64,000 nucleotides of DNA from Sialis fuliginosa (GCA_961205875.1 OY540820.1:12710001-12774000), one strand, 5' to 3'. Counted from the first letter of the stretch, positions 12,601-27,600 are shown. The notes: generated by a model not told the origin, from the sequence alone. Numbers and translations are program-made.

Positions 12601-15600
12601 CATTTAGTTACTATATAAATATTTATATAAGAATTTAAAAAAGTAAAAGCTTGAATTTAAGGTGTTTCATAACTAGTATAAGAAAGTCATGTGGCTTCCA
12701 TGGCAGATACTTTAAAGGATGTTGTCACCTAAAAAGTTTTAGAGCTACTAGTGTAGAATGTAGTATAACATAAAATAATTAAATATTTGGGTTTATGAGA
12801 CCTAAGAAATAAAGTACTCCATAATCAGCTCACACTATTTACTGCAGTAAAGATAAATTTTCGAAGAGCATGTTAATTTCCTTCACAAACGTTATAATGC
12901 CGCGGTTAACCGCTTTATATAAAACAAACACGAATAACAGATTAATTACAAATAAAATACATTCAGAAATGCTTGGATAAATATTCCTACTTCTTTTCCA
13001 TGTTATTTTTTCTGCGTCTGCGATCCCTGCAATTTATCAGAAATATAGCCATCGTAGGTAGAAGTAATGTTCATGAAAAATATAAGCCACGAATAAATTT
13101 ACACAATTTTCGTAAGGAAAAGCAGAATTATAATGACTAACATAAATTAAAATGGCGGGCGTACAAAGGTAGAATGAGATATACATCTGAATACTACACA
13201 GTACGTATCTATTAGGGTGGATTAACTTAGACTCCCCTCCCCCTTAATTATATGACGCATACCAAATAACTTGCCCTATAAAATATACTCATTACTATCC
13301 AAATATTTAAATTATACATATGTATGTATGTATATATACCTATATATGTACATATTTTTTTTACAAATTAACAGTATAACATATTTTAGAATATTAATCA
13401 AAGAAAAATGAAAATTTAATTACATAAATCTGTAGGCTCTATATAAAAACAAATTGGTCTGCCTGCAACTTTGGTTTAAGTTTAACTGCAAAGTATAAGA
13501 CATTAGATTAGGGTGGATCTTGGCTTCTAGGTGTAAGCCGCGTCGGTTTGGTCGTGTTATCGGCCAACGTTTCGTCGGACTCTTTTAAAAGTGCACTTTT
13601 AGAAGAGCCCTGAAGATGACCACTGCAATGTGTGACGAAACGTTGGTCGATAACACGACTAAACCGACGTGATTTACACCCAGAAGCCAAGATCCATATT
13701 AAGATCACCGCGGAAGCCTCAAGACTTGTATAGACATTAGATTAGTTTACACCTAAAAAAGCAATTTAGTTAAAACTCAATTTAAAAAAAAATACATAAA
13801 TAAACATTGATAAACTAAAAGAATTTATTTTAAAAATTCTGAAAACATTCGCAAAACGTAACTGAAGGGGTACCAAGTTAATGTACCTTCTATATCAGTA
13901 AATATAGGTAAACGTATCTTAGACATACTTAACCACATCTTTGTATATTTTATCCAAATGTGACGTCTTCGCGCTCGCTGGTGATTGTGCAAGGGGTTTA
14001 TTTATAAAGGTATTGTTATTCTAACGCGATTTGCCGCTATCATTGTGTACCGAATAAAATATTAAATGGTGCATGCCTGCTCGTATTATTTATTTCCTCA
14101 AACAGCTAAAGTACATATTCATGCATTATTATATATGTACAAGTGTTTTTCTCTCTTTTGTACAGAAAATAATAAACAAAAATACTTTTATACTGTTTAC
14201 AAAGCAATTTTCTTGTGTAAAGTATGTATACAGTAGCGGATTCAGAAAATATACAAAATTGATAATTTAATTTCACTAGAGCCAACTATTTTATTTTGGT
14301 AACTTTTACTTGTAAAATTATAATAATATATTTATTTCGTAGACTGTAATAAAATTTGAAATAAAAGAAAAATTAATAAGGCACCAATTATGGCCGCTAT
14401 AAGAGCAAGGTTTAATGTTTTTGTGATTGACTCTTTATTAAATTATAGCCTTTTATTTTGTTTATGTTTCTTCTCCAATAATGGATAAAGTAAACCCATA
14501 ATGAGCACGCAGTGATGGACATTTGCTAATGATTACAAAATGATAATTACTACGACACAAAATAATCGTCAAATTTGAAACAATGTAAAGCAGTTGCTAT
14601 GATAATATAATAATTAATAAATAAATTATAGTTATAATTAGTTTAAATGTCTACCATTTTAACACCGATTGGTCCGATGTCATCAAATCACGTTGTAAGA
14701 TAATTAAATGTACATATATAGATTAATATTCAGAAATGGTAGTAATCAAATATCAACACATATTTCTAATTCAGTAGATACAGTTAAATGTATACAGATT
14801 AATAAAATGTTGATGTTCAAGTGAATTTTTTTATTTCACCAATAACTTGGGAAAAATAATTAAAACTTTTTTTTACTCTTTTCAATCGTGAATAACTGGA
14901 GTGTGACAACTTAGAGCCAGGACATGTTTAACACGCATTTTAGATGAGAAAAGATAATGGCACATAGTTGGCGCACTTATGTATAAATTTTCTATCACAC
15001 GAAAAAAATTCTCTCTCCCTTCTCATGCTACCTGGATTTTTTTCAGCAACAGGATTATATTTCTGAGATATGTAGTTATGTTGGGTAAAATGCCCATCCC
15101 GTTATCTCAATAAATAAGGAAGATATGCTTAAAAAACCTCAAAAAGTGGCACAAAGTTACCGCATTTTACGGTACATTTAATTAAAAAATAGCCGTTACT
15201 GGAGTCATATCCAAGACTGGTTATTTATTTTAGATATTTTCACAGGGATAACTTGAATTTGCGAGACAAGAATAGACTAGTCTCGTCTTGATCACGTCTC
15301 GCCTTTAAGCGGACTCGTTTCGATTTTATCTCGTTCACGTAGCCAAAATTGTAATTGAGAAAAGTTTTGGTTTCATGCGAACTTTCATTATATTATATCT
15401 ACAGTCATCTAGGATGTTGACATACTAATTATTAACAATCTCTTTAAACCGAGACTCTATCAAAATTTAAAGCGGTTTCGTAAGTGCTGTCTCGGCGTGA
15501 AGCCCTATTAAATTGAATTGTCAGATAAGGACTTTGATTGATTCAATCGATAGTTACCAAATAGTTTCAAATATATCGTTTGTGTATCTGGGTATCAGAT

Positions 15601-18600
15601 ATTTCAATTTAAAAAATATATTGTTTTTTTCTCGATTTTGGTTTTAATATTTCTAGATACAGTCAAAATATAATTAATTTTAGGGTTCTTCTGAAAAAAG
15701 TTCGAATTTAAAATACTAACGTAAGTATATGGTACAATACAGTGTGTCCCAGGATAGATGCAATTAGAGGTGTAATGAACAAATTTATTTCCTGCTTGAT
15801 GTGAAACTAACGTATACCAAAAATTAATTAATTTGGTCTTCTACAGGGAGTTTTATAACCAAAGTTGTAAAAATAACCAAGTAGATATTTTTTTTTTGAA
15901 AGGTTATTTTTATTTGAATATATAAGGTTACAAAATTGTATTATAAACAAACTTTCTTAGTGTCTTTTTTCATATTTTGAAAAAATATATGTAGTTTTTT
16001 TTACAACTTTCCTTATAAAACATTCTGTAGAAGACTAAATCAACTAATTTTTGGTAAACGTTAGTTTTACATCAAGCAGGACTCGATCACCAAATGTCAT
16101 TCTGAAATTCGAAAAAAAATTGTTCTTGTTATATCTATCCTGGGACAAACTGTATATTAATTATTTTTTTAAATTATTCAAAATTGTGCGCTAACGTAAG
16201 TATTGCATCGATAAAATATATAATTCATAATGAAATAATTTTTTCATGGAGTAATTTTGTATTTACTAATTACATTTTCGTATATGTAAACATTTGGGAG
16301 TAATAATTTTGCAAACAATTTTATGTTGATTGTACCTTTTAAATGTCACATAATTTAATTTAATATTCAACTGATAGATTAATGGAATTAGTCATAGATG
16401 ATTAGTATACATATTTAAAATAATTAAAAGTTAATAACATATAAATTATTTAATACATTAAATATTCAAAGTGGCATGGAAGAGGGAATAGAAAATCAAT
16501 AATATGGCTCTAGTCAAAGCAGTCAAATATTTAATTAGTTTTACTGGAGAACTATCAGTAGGTATTTCAAATAATTTAATTCTATGCATCAACTGTTCTT
16601 TTTGTTATAAAGTTTTAGAAAACGTAAGAAGAGATAAGTTAGTTTTATTTCAAGATTAAAATACATAAATTGAATTACTTTTAAGAATAGTATTAACAGA
16701 ATTTAAACTTTCAAGTTGTAAATTTCATCAATAGCTAATGTTCATAGATAATTTGTAAAATATATCTTAAAGATAATACTAATACGAGGTGAAATTTTAA
16801 TCCACCTTTTAGATTTTTGAGTAATTATTTTAATAAATTATAAACTATATTAATATTCCTTCGAGATTTAATGAAATGATAAAAATTTAAACACATTAGA
16901 TTTAATCTATTCTATTTAACAATTATATCATCAACAAATAGAAAATGGATACGGTACGAACCTAATAGTTTAGATTTATTTAAATATTATTGCGATAACC
17001 TAAAATTCTGCACCTCTTATCGACTTGGTTAGATATTACACGTAGGTATATGAGTCGTTCAGAAACTAAAAAGTTGTATTAACCAGCTTATATAATGTCA
17101 AGTATTCAGTTTCGTTTTGAGAGGTAAATTGCGTTCTTGAATTAGAAATAATATCGTTTTACAATGTGGCAATGCAATTCGAATAATAGTCCAGGCTGTC
17201 TAGGTTAAGAAGTATCTAAATTAGTGGATTGCTATATACAGTGTATTCCAAGTTGATTAAGGCATAGGAAATTTAATATGGGGACAATTAGAAATGTTGT
17301 AGTAACCTTTGATCAAATTTAACGATGTGTGATTGGTGCATTTTGAAATGCCGCCTTGAAACCAACTGATAAATTTGAAATTAATCAACAGTATTTTGTT
17401 TATTTTATTTTGCATTAATGAAATTAAATGAAGCATCCTAGATAAAATTATAATAATATGTTTTGCTAGATATAAATTTGAAAACAAAATACTAATCACA
17501 ATTCTATAAAATTTTGTGACGGCATTTCAAAATGCACCAATGACATTGTTAAATTTGGCCAAAGGCTACTACAACACTTCTAATTGTCCCCATGTAATTT
17601 CCTATGTCTTAATCAACTTGGAATACACTGTAGATGTAGGTCGAGTTTTTGTTGCTTTAATATTTCCTGTTGTCTATGTTTGTTACTAGTAAATATTAGA
17701 AATTTGTTTATACTGGAAAATAGTTTTTGTTTCTTTTAGTATCACCAATCGCCCCTTAAAATATGTACCATACCTTTTGAAACATGCTGCTTGTATTGCA
17801 CTATTCAAGTATACTGGTGCTAAAATTAGCAAATTGACAAAAAGTAGGCTTAATCGTTTTGTCAAGTGATATCGCGAGCATACTGTATAATATTTAAATT
17901 ATTGATTGAAGACAACAACCATGAGAAAAAGCGATCCCCAAAGTTATCGCTAGATTATTTAGGCTATGTTCCGATATACACTGCGAGCACTGTGACTTCT
18001 GACGTCACTCCACTTTACTGGATTGATCGTTCCGTTTTAAATTTTGCAGTTACTGTAGACCGCCATTTTGAAACTAATGTCAAAATAAAGACCAGATATA
18101 TTTATAACGATGAAGTGGCCAGATTCATAGTATTTCTATGCATGACATCACTTTTAATATCCTCTGATCATATAAAGTACAATAATAAATAAATAATTCA
18201 AATATTATTTTCAATAATGAAAAAAATAGCAATTCAAAAAATTTATATTGTTGCGTCAATTTGCTTAATTATATTAGTGCATTTCAATTAAGGCTAAACT
18301 ATTTATTCTTATTTGTACTTAATTTTGATTATATATACCATAAATGTTATAAATTCATCTTCAAATAACCTGATAATAAAAAATACATCCCAAGTTAACC
18401 TTAAATGCATCTGCTTCTGTCAGTTGCATTCAAATTTTGATCACGTGATCAGAGTACTGTGAGCACAGATGCAATAAAGCTACAGTACTGGCAGTAGTAA
18501 AAATGGCGGCGATCAATGACGTCATCACCACTGGCCAGTGCTCACAGTGTATATCGGATCATAGCCTTAGTGTACACAACATGTATGTTTTGCCAACTTC

Positions 18601-21600
18601 GATCCAACAAGTAAAGTAGGATTATTCGAAGGTTCTACACTCGCGCGGCGTTTTTGCTGACACCGTCTCACGAGCTGTCGCTTGACCGGGCGGCCGCCAT
18701 CTGCGACCGGCTACCATTCAAAGGGAAGTTCAGCGTCGCTAAAACCGCTACCGGGATTCTGTTCAAGTTCTCCAACACGGATGACTGCGCCGCTGTGCTG
18801 AGGAAGGGCTTTCACAGAGTCACGGGCGGAAGGCTCTACAGGAAGGTAGTCCACCAGTTCTGTTGTCTCTTAAACGTACTTCTGCTATTATCTCTCATTT
18901 CTATAATTTTTGTTTTGCTGTCTCTGCTGTTTATCAGATTTGGAATTTGATTTTTTATAATGGAATTTTATATGATCTATTCAGAAGCCAAAGCAACTAA
19001 ATCTGCTTTTTGTCAATTTTCTAAATTATTGAGTCGTTATTTTTAAAAGTGTTTCGGTTACAGATTGACTCAATGTTGTTGTAAATTAGTCCTTAAAATT
19101 ATTATTTAATTAATTGGTAGGTATAATTTCAATATTTCTCGAATTTTTATTATTACTTTTGAATGGCTCATATAGATTTCTAAACAGATGTTACGTTATA
19201 TGTGTAAATTATTTTGAAAAAAATTTACCGACGTATTTAACATATCTATAATAATTCCAATTAAAACTAAAATTTGATTTATATATATTTTAAATAATTA
19301 TTGCGTTGGTTAGAATCTAAAATATCTGTTTGTTTATGATAAAACTTCTCGAACATAATTCTTATCCTTCACGACCAAGAACAGTATTTAGTGGTACTAT
19401 TAACGTTTTTTTGTAAACATAATTTTTTTTGAAAACCATAGCTTATCGGTTTGGAGAAGTTTCAATAAACATACATACATACAGTAAAGGTGATTATTAT
19501 TATTTACATACATATATGCATTATAATTTGCATAAAGCATATTTCAAAATTGATAAATAGCAGACTTATTGTTAGATTTTAGTGTTGTATTTGTCAATAT
19601 AAAATTGTTCTCAATTATCAAAATTATGTTCGGTATTATAAAAAAATTTCTTGAGTGCAAAAGTAAATTAGCTTCCAGCTAACGCTATTTCCTAGGTATA
19701 AAATATAAATGACAACCACTTACAGATGTAGCGAATGAAATCGTACATATGATGACCTAAGTGCTGCCAAGTGTATCTCATATATTATATCTTTATTAGC
19801 ACATTTATTTGACACCTTGCAAATAGCGTTAGCTCTTAAGGTATGTATATAAGCTCTTTGACCAATCAGTGTTGGCGTGGGAATTGACGTCACCACAAAG
19901 AGATATTCAAACGTTATAAATGTATAATAAAATATCAATTATAAAAAAAATATTTTTTATTCTTGTTTTTGTATTTTTTGATATTTTAACAACACATACA
20001 GTCAAAGAAGTACAAATTCAACATTGCAAAATCATAAAAAAGCTATCACAGACAATTTGATCTATTCGGGAAGTGTCATTTTTACTATTCTTAAGTTGGC
20101 AAGACGTTATGTGATTCTGACAGCTTTTTAATATTTTTTAATGTCGAATTTGTACTTCTTTGATTGTATGTATTGTTAAAATATCAAAATAAATAAAGGA
20201 ATTTTTTATAATTGATATTCTATTATACATTTATAACATTTGAATATGTCTTTGTTGTGACATCAATTTCCGCGTCAACGCTGATTGGTCAAGGAGCTGA
20301 TGAGACTACCTTGTCTTTATATGCCTTGGTTAGTTCTCAAATAAATAAGCTTTGCTCTCGAGTAAATTCTAAATCATATCCGGCATTAATGTATTTCATT
20401 GCAACGAATTCAACACTATAGATTTTCTAAAAAAGCCTCTCATACTTATATTCTTCTTTCCTATCGATTTTAGAATAGTATACAACGAAAAGGTAACATT
20501 TATTTTTTACAAGACACTATTTTTAACCTTGTTGTTCTTAGCATGTTCAAAATTAATGGTATTAATATGATATTAAACCGATATAAATTTTGGCGTTTGC
20601 ACTAACATAATTAGAAATTGAGAGGCTTCAGACTAAATCAATAATACAATTGACTTAATTATTAATCCACATGTGAATTGAATGAAATTGTTTAAAAATT
20701 GCAGATTTGTGTTCGGGTATCTGAGGACACTGCTCAGCGCTGTCACTTATTGGTAACAATTTAGAACTTGAATATTTACCATTTTCATTAATGATTAATA
20801 ACATCCACACATTATTAAGGACAATAAGGTCACAATATAACCATTTTAATGAATGTCGCTACTGATTTATTGCTTTGTTTAACAATAAAAGAACAGGTAT
20901 TTTTGTATTAGTTGATGCATAATGTGTACTCTTGCTTAATACAAGTTTTTTATATAAAATAATTATCATTTTAATTGTAAGATATTAATTCTTCGAAAAT
21001 ATTAAACTAGAAAATAGTAAAAGCAGGGACCTGAATCTGAACTCGAATCCGAACCCATATTTTTCATGAACCTGAATCCGAACCGAACCGCTATATTTCA
21101 AAGCCAACCTTAAAAGTTTCAATAAATTATTTTTAATATTTTTCTACAATGATTTCTAAAAGATTATAAAATGTATTAACTGGACATCTGTTTGAATTTT
21201 ATAGTATGATGCGACTACTAAAATTTTCATATTTTTTATTTTCTTTTTTAATTCTATAACTGAATTATATTTCAATTTGCAAAAAATCTGAAAAGTAGAG
21301 ATTTCAATCTTTTTTATATTTTCCCTTTTTCTAGCAATATTTTAATGACTATTAAGTTTTTTTTCTTCTTCAGAAAATTTTTTATTTGTTAGTTTTTTCT
21401 TACGGACAAAATAATTTTCTTTCAATTAGAAATTTGAACCCGAACCCGAACCTGAACCCTAACAAAATAACGATTTTTGAACTCAAATAGTTTGCATCAT
21501 GCTGAACCCAAACCCGAACCCGAATCGAACCTGAACCATAAATAAATTCCGGTTCAAGTCTCTGGTAAAAAATAGAAGTTTCAAATGAATTTATCTTCTA

Positions 21601-24600
21601 AATATTTTGCATAATATTAGATATGATATGATAATATACCTACTCTATATTTATGTTACTATAGAAATAAGTGAATAAAAAAAAACATATTGTATTCCAT
21701 GCTTGATCATTATTTTTACTTTCTGGGATTTGTATATATCCATATCCATACCTTATTAATTCAAATATATAGATATTCTAGATGTAGCATTGTACCTATA
21801 CTATACTTGAACATTCGTCAACAGGGGCTCCGACTTGTTAAATGAATTGGAGGGGGGGGGGGGGGGGCAGTTCAATATGAACAAGAGTACTTTTTTTTCA
21901 TTAACTTGTTTCATACATTATACATTTTATTGGCTGAACTTTTTAGGATTTTTCTTGTACATTTTTTAATTGATGTTAATGCAAAATAAAAAAAACAATC
22001 TATTTTCTTCGTTATCAATCTCTCTGCAAAACTGAATAATTTAAAATATTGTGAGTAAAAAATTTATTGGGGGGCTTAGCTTGCGCACGTTAATATTGAG
22101 GGGAAGGCTTGAGCTCTTCCAATCCCCTTGGAGTTAGCGCCCCTGTTCGTCGAATGTTTCGCGAACATCTTCAGAGTATAAAACTATATATGCTGTTTTG
22201 CTTTAATAATACTAATAACTAGTACATTTTTAAAGCAGAGCATACTTACTATAATTGTGGAAATATGAGAAAATTTGCACGTGTTTAATCTTCAACATTA
22301 ACTTAAAATCTTAATACTGGTTGTAACATTAAAAAAAATTGCTTTATATTTGAATCTAACCTATCATTTTCATAGCGACTATATTTAAGATGGTTCCTCA
22401 ACATAGAATAATCTCTGTACGAACTGTTGTAAATTATCATATATAATTATCGATAGACAATCGTGTTTTTCTTGTCAGGTGTCCATCCCATGTCGGCCAC
22501 AGCGTATATACACAGCTGTAGTATTAGACACTCCGGGAGATCTGCCTCTAGAAGATATCTGTCATTGTCTAGAACGTCTTCATCTAGTCAGCGTTCTTGA
22601 AGTTCGACGTCCAGCCGTTGGAACTGATACAGGAGTATGTACAATAGAATATATGTTTACTTATGAATAATATTTTTTTGATCATATCTAATTTCAATAG
22701 TTTATAGTATTTTCTATCACGATTTACTTACAAATTAAAATTTAAAATAAAATATACGTTTTATTAAATTATTTTAATTATAGGTATGCTCAAAAAGAAT
22801 TACATTTTTTATGGGTTTATTTCAAATATCAACTTTTTATAATCGCTTGTATTATGTTCCATTTAAGAACAAAAAAAGTAAACTTTAATAAATTGGATTT
22901 TCATTCTGGAAATTTTTTATTGAGCTTAGAATCACAACTTTCGATTGCAAGAATTTAAAAAGTTGTTCAAAGTTTCAAGTAGTTTCCTTAAAGAACGGAC
23001 TACATTTTCCAATTAAAATTATGTAAATAATTTATTCTCAAAAATGAGTTTATGAAAAAGTATATATTTCTTTTGATATTTAAAATTGTTACCATTGAAA
23101 TGTTTTATAAAGACATTTTTGTTGAAAAAAATGAAATTTTATGCACATATATATACATAAATAGACAATTAGACGTATTTTTAAATAAGCATATTTAAAA
23201 AAAATGTATACAGGAAAAATAAAATATTTTTGCTTGTTGTACTTTTTTAAACGTTTGAATTAAATTTAAACAATAACATCTTATTTCAAAACTATTTTTC
23301 ATCGCACATTTTTACTTTTCAAACACCCACACTTTACAACAATAACAATTTAACAACGTATACATTTATTTTACTTGATAATAATTAGTTTTAATTCATA
23401 TCGCCCCCTACGTATAAATAGTGAAACTAATTGCCGACTAATTCAAACAATTTGTTCTCCTACAGATAAATATCCCAAGGACGTCAGAATATTGGCTGCA
23501 AGTGAGTCATTGTTCAGGTGTTTGTTATAAGCTGCACATTCGAATCATTGGTTGATCGAATTTGCACCGGAAAATAACAAAATGGGCAGCACTATAGGAT
23601 GTTATATGAGTTACTATTTAGTTTAAATCTTTACAAACGTCACTAAACCTAAATTGAATTTTTAATAATTGATATCATGTCTTCAGATCTAAACGATTTA
23701 GTTCTACGTGAATTTCTAATATATTTATGTTTCCTAGAATTCTCAAATTATAAACGTAAATATAAAATTTAAAATTAATAAGGCAAGGTTCCCAAAAGTC
23801 TCACTGATTTCGATTTAAAACTAAATGTTTTGATGCCCAGAATATTCTGAAGTTACAGCCCCTATTTTCGCGTCAACAACAAATAGCGGTTGGTAAACTT
23901 TTTTTTAAATAGATACAAAAATGGGGGGTATATTAAATATTCTTTTTTTGATGCAGTTCTCGTGAAAAACAATTTTAATTATTTAAATGTACTGAATTAG
24001 AAATATTTGTTGATATTTGATTACTACCATTTCTGAATATTAATCTATATACATTTAACTGTCTCACAACGTGATTTGATCACAATCGGCCAATATTTCT
24101 ACATAGGTTTTAAATCGAAATCGATTAAACCCCTGGGGACTTTTCCTTGCAAGTAAGAGCTTTATCATTTTTTCGTGATTTTTACATTTTGCTCAAATTT
24201 TCGTAATAAATTGTAGTTAATATCTTTCTGAATTACCGAAAAGAACTAAAAAATATATTTACTACAATATGTAACGGTTATTTGAAAAATTAGGAATAAA
24301 CAATTATAGCTTACCGATTATTATACGTATTTTCGAGTCCTTGAATTTTTCAATTTAATAATATGTACAATATTGTACAATCGCCTGCAGAACTTGTCGG
24401 CCACCTTAAAGGCCAGAATCGCTTACAATAGATACCAAATTTAAAGACAAACATCATCGGTGATCTTTGTCTAGGGCGGAGCTTATATAGTTATAACATT
24501 TAAAATAAAAACAATAAATATTATTTACTATGATATGTATAATAATTTAATTATAATAATCTAGTAAATGAGTTTAAAATGATCTGTCTTTGTTTGGTAC

Positions 24601-27600
24601 ATGGAGAAATGAATTTAATATTATAATAATCAAATGGGCGGAGACTACAAAGTTTGTGATAAGCGAAAATGAATACAAACTGGACGACCAGTTCTGCATT
24701 TGACTGTACATACATGACTGATAGATTATTCAGGTTTAGTGATTATAAAAATAATATATAATTTATTTCGTAGTTTAACAACAAAATAAATAATTAATAG
24801 TAATATTAATAATACAAAAAATACATAATAGAAAGTAGCTACTTAATTTTAACTCATTGTACAACCTATACTAACCAAACAGATTAACTTATTGGTTATA
24901 AATGCTAAAAATGAAACTAACTTTGGACAGGATTAGTTGATTAAAATGATACTTAAAATAAACACAACTGGACAGTAATTCACTTAAAATCACTTGCTTT
25001 TTAACAAATACAAACTAATTGTGTGTTATAATACTTCAAAAACATTAATAGTATTACAGCGAATATGGTATAAAATACATACAATGTATTTTGTTACTGT
25101 TTGTTATTTTCTGTATGTTTTTTAAAATAAACATTAATTAATTTAATTAGTACGTAAATAATATGTGTTCGTATCTAATACGTATTAATTAAAAAAAACA
25201 GCGAAGGAGCACCTGGGTGTATGTTATTAGGGTAGATACGTGGGTACCATAATTTTCGCTATTTTACTTTAAAAAATGTTTTTTCTCAATATCTTCAAAA
25301 TTTAAAATTATATTGCCATGAGTAAAAAAAAATAAATAATATATGTATTTACATGTTTAGTTAAAATTAATTTTTTTAGCCCATGTTTAGTTAACGAGAT
25401 ATTTTGTTATAAATAAACACAAAGGTCGTTAGTCTACGTAACCCTAAAAATGAGATATATGTAATTGTATATACATATTATATATATAATAATATAAAGT
25501 GTAATAATTAAATTTTGCTTTCATAGATGTAGCGAAGTTTATAATTGCATGTAATAGTAGACTATAGAATATTAAACAATTAAAAAGTACGATGTGGTAA
25601 ATTATACAATTTGCTATATGAATATGTTATCATTGGTTTTTAGCTTGACAAATTAATGTGTATGTTTTGCTATTGTTTTTGTGAGCAGCGTATTTTATTT
25701 TTGTAAAATTATCTCAACTAATTTTTAAAATTAATTTGAAGAGAAAACAGTTCAGAAAAAAAGAGACGTTAAATGTATTTTAAGTTTCGACTTATTATTT
25801 CAACTAAAAAAAATACAATTTTAATTTAAAATGTCATTAAATGTTTCAAACTGTTACACGACGAAATAAAGGAATTTGCATTATTGCTTATAGTTTTAGC
25901 AATAAAATGTTGATAACTCTTGACTTCTGGATATAAATAACGTTTCATTGTCAATAAATTATCATTAACCCTCTATAATAGCACCTCTCGAGAATGACGT
26001 AATAATAACAGGGGATCAATTAGACCCGAGGAAGGGCGGCAGAAATTTTCAGATTCCTTCAAATAGCTCAAAAAAAAAAGCAGCAGAATTAACTTGAAAT
26101 TTTTATTTTGAATATGTTAAAAAAATTGTAAAAATTACGTTTTTTTTTTTACAAAAATTGCTCATTATTCTTTGTTTTTAGAGATTTTTCAAAAAAATTG
26201 ATTTTCAAAAAGTATAATTATTTTGAAATGTAAGGGAGCATTTTATGGGAAAATTATGAAAAAAACGATGATTTATTATTCAAATTTGTTTAAAAAAATA
26301 AGAAATTGAATTCGAAAACAGCGTGGGGTCACTGATCATGTAAAACCTATAAAAAATTACGTCAGAAAATGAGACGTGAATCCATTAAAATAATGATAAA
26401 AAGCGAGAAAGCCTGAAATCGTAGCAAATTTAAACAAAAGCAAAACGGAACACTTAACACACACGTATTTGTATAGCGAGTTATTGAGTTAAAACGGTCG
26501 ACAATGGTGGACATGAATAAGTAAACGCGTTCCCGTTTGTTCTAGAGTTCGACAGTCGGCAGCCACATTGTCAATCCCGGGAGCGGCGTGTCCAGCACTG
26601 GCCCGCCCGTCAGAGTAACCCTCGCCTCGCAGGACGAATACACAGTAAGTGTGCGCAAATAATTATTTATGTCGGGATTAGTTAAATTACTAAATGGAAC
26701 AATGGACCTAACCCTAATCTATCTTAGAACTTCTACAACCTGATGATGATTAACGTTACATAGATGTTTGCCATATTAGAACGTTTATTTATTTTATGTA
26801 AGTAGGGTAAGGTTTCTTAAGTCGTACCCCATAAGGGAAAATAGATATGAATTGATTGATAAAAAAATACGTGTATACATTATTTGTAAATTTGATTATT
26901 TAGGTATCTATTTGTTACAACAAAGAACGAATTTTTTATCATTTTGATAATAATTTTATTAATTAAAAAAAAATACATTCGGTACGACTTAGGAAACCAT
27001 TGTCCTATGTCGTACTACCTATAGCTTAAGTCGTAACCTTATAAAATAAACAGCATATAACATTTATTATATTTTACATTTATTTAAAAAAACACAATCA
27101 CATAACGTAAAAATTGTAAGTCGATTCGTTTTACATAAATAACTCACTAAATGCTACAAAATCCGTAGCAAACATTAAAAATGTCTTTATCACCAAATTA
27201 TCAAGTAAAAACTCTTCTGAATCTAGTTCAAAAATAACAAGAAATTGGTAAAAAAATTACTTGTAAAATATTTTTCAAACGAACACGCCAACTGAACGAA
27301 TTTCAATGTTTACTAAAATAGCCGACTGGGAAATACACTTTACAACTATTAGAGGCGCTGTTGTTATTAAATATGCTGAGATATTGACGGGGTACGACTT
27401 AAGCAACCTTACCCTAGGTAAAGTACTGGCACCAGTCTTGAACAACACCCCAGTGGTGAACATTTTTAAATTAAATGTATTAAATCAGAAATATTTATTG
27501 ATATTTGATTATTGCCATTACAGCGTGAATTGATGACAATTGATCAATTTTTTTAAATAGTGGAAAAATAGACATCGCGGTTCGGCAGACTATCTATAAA

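Larger units (their letters stand above)
6657..18631. other. 12-kb intron packed with transposon remnants
   Basis: Intron between exons 1 and 2. It holds MITEs at 7042, 9824, 11787, 13512, 14379, 15740, 17239 and 17962 (listed separately). The remaining sequence, including 7151-8080, 10273-11330, 12598-13490 and 16153-17238, is AT-rich and unassigned. Confidence 0.8.
18846..22478. other. Intron between exons 2 and 3
   Basis: Contains the inverted-repeat element at 19838-20312 and two hAT-like elements at 21024 and 21822. The rest, notably 18960-19830 and 20450-21020, is AT-rich with nothing recognised. Confidence 0.8.

Noticed and set aside
17866-18192. 108-codon open frame on the + strand
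   Set aside because: Most of it runs into a PIF/Harbinger-like MITE (17962-18566), there is no splice or family support, and it starts in AT-rich intron.
18654-18950. 98-codon frame taken as a single-exon gene from 18654
   Set aside because: The first two thirds are exon 2 of the spliced gene, but the true exon begins at 18632 and ends at a donor at 18846; the hydrophobic end is read-through into intron.
20212-20421. 69-codon frame repeated at 19720-19938 on the other strand
   Set aside because: Both are read from the mirrored arms of the TTGACCAATCAGCG-family element.
21030-21540. GAACCCGAACC blocks as telomere-like or CRISPR-like repeats
   Set aside because: Units are degenerate, lack spacers, and are enclosed by hAT-like ends; they are part of a MITE.
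23415-23424. GTATAAATAG as a second promoter inside the gene
   Set aside because: It lies 42 bases before the micro-exon acceptor, and a transcript starting there would have no clear start codon; TATA-like motifs are frequent here.
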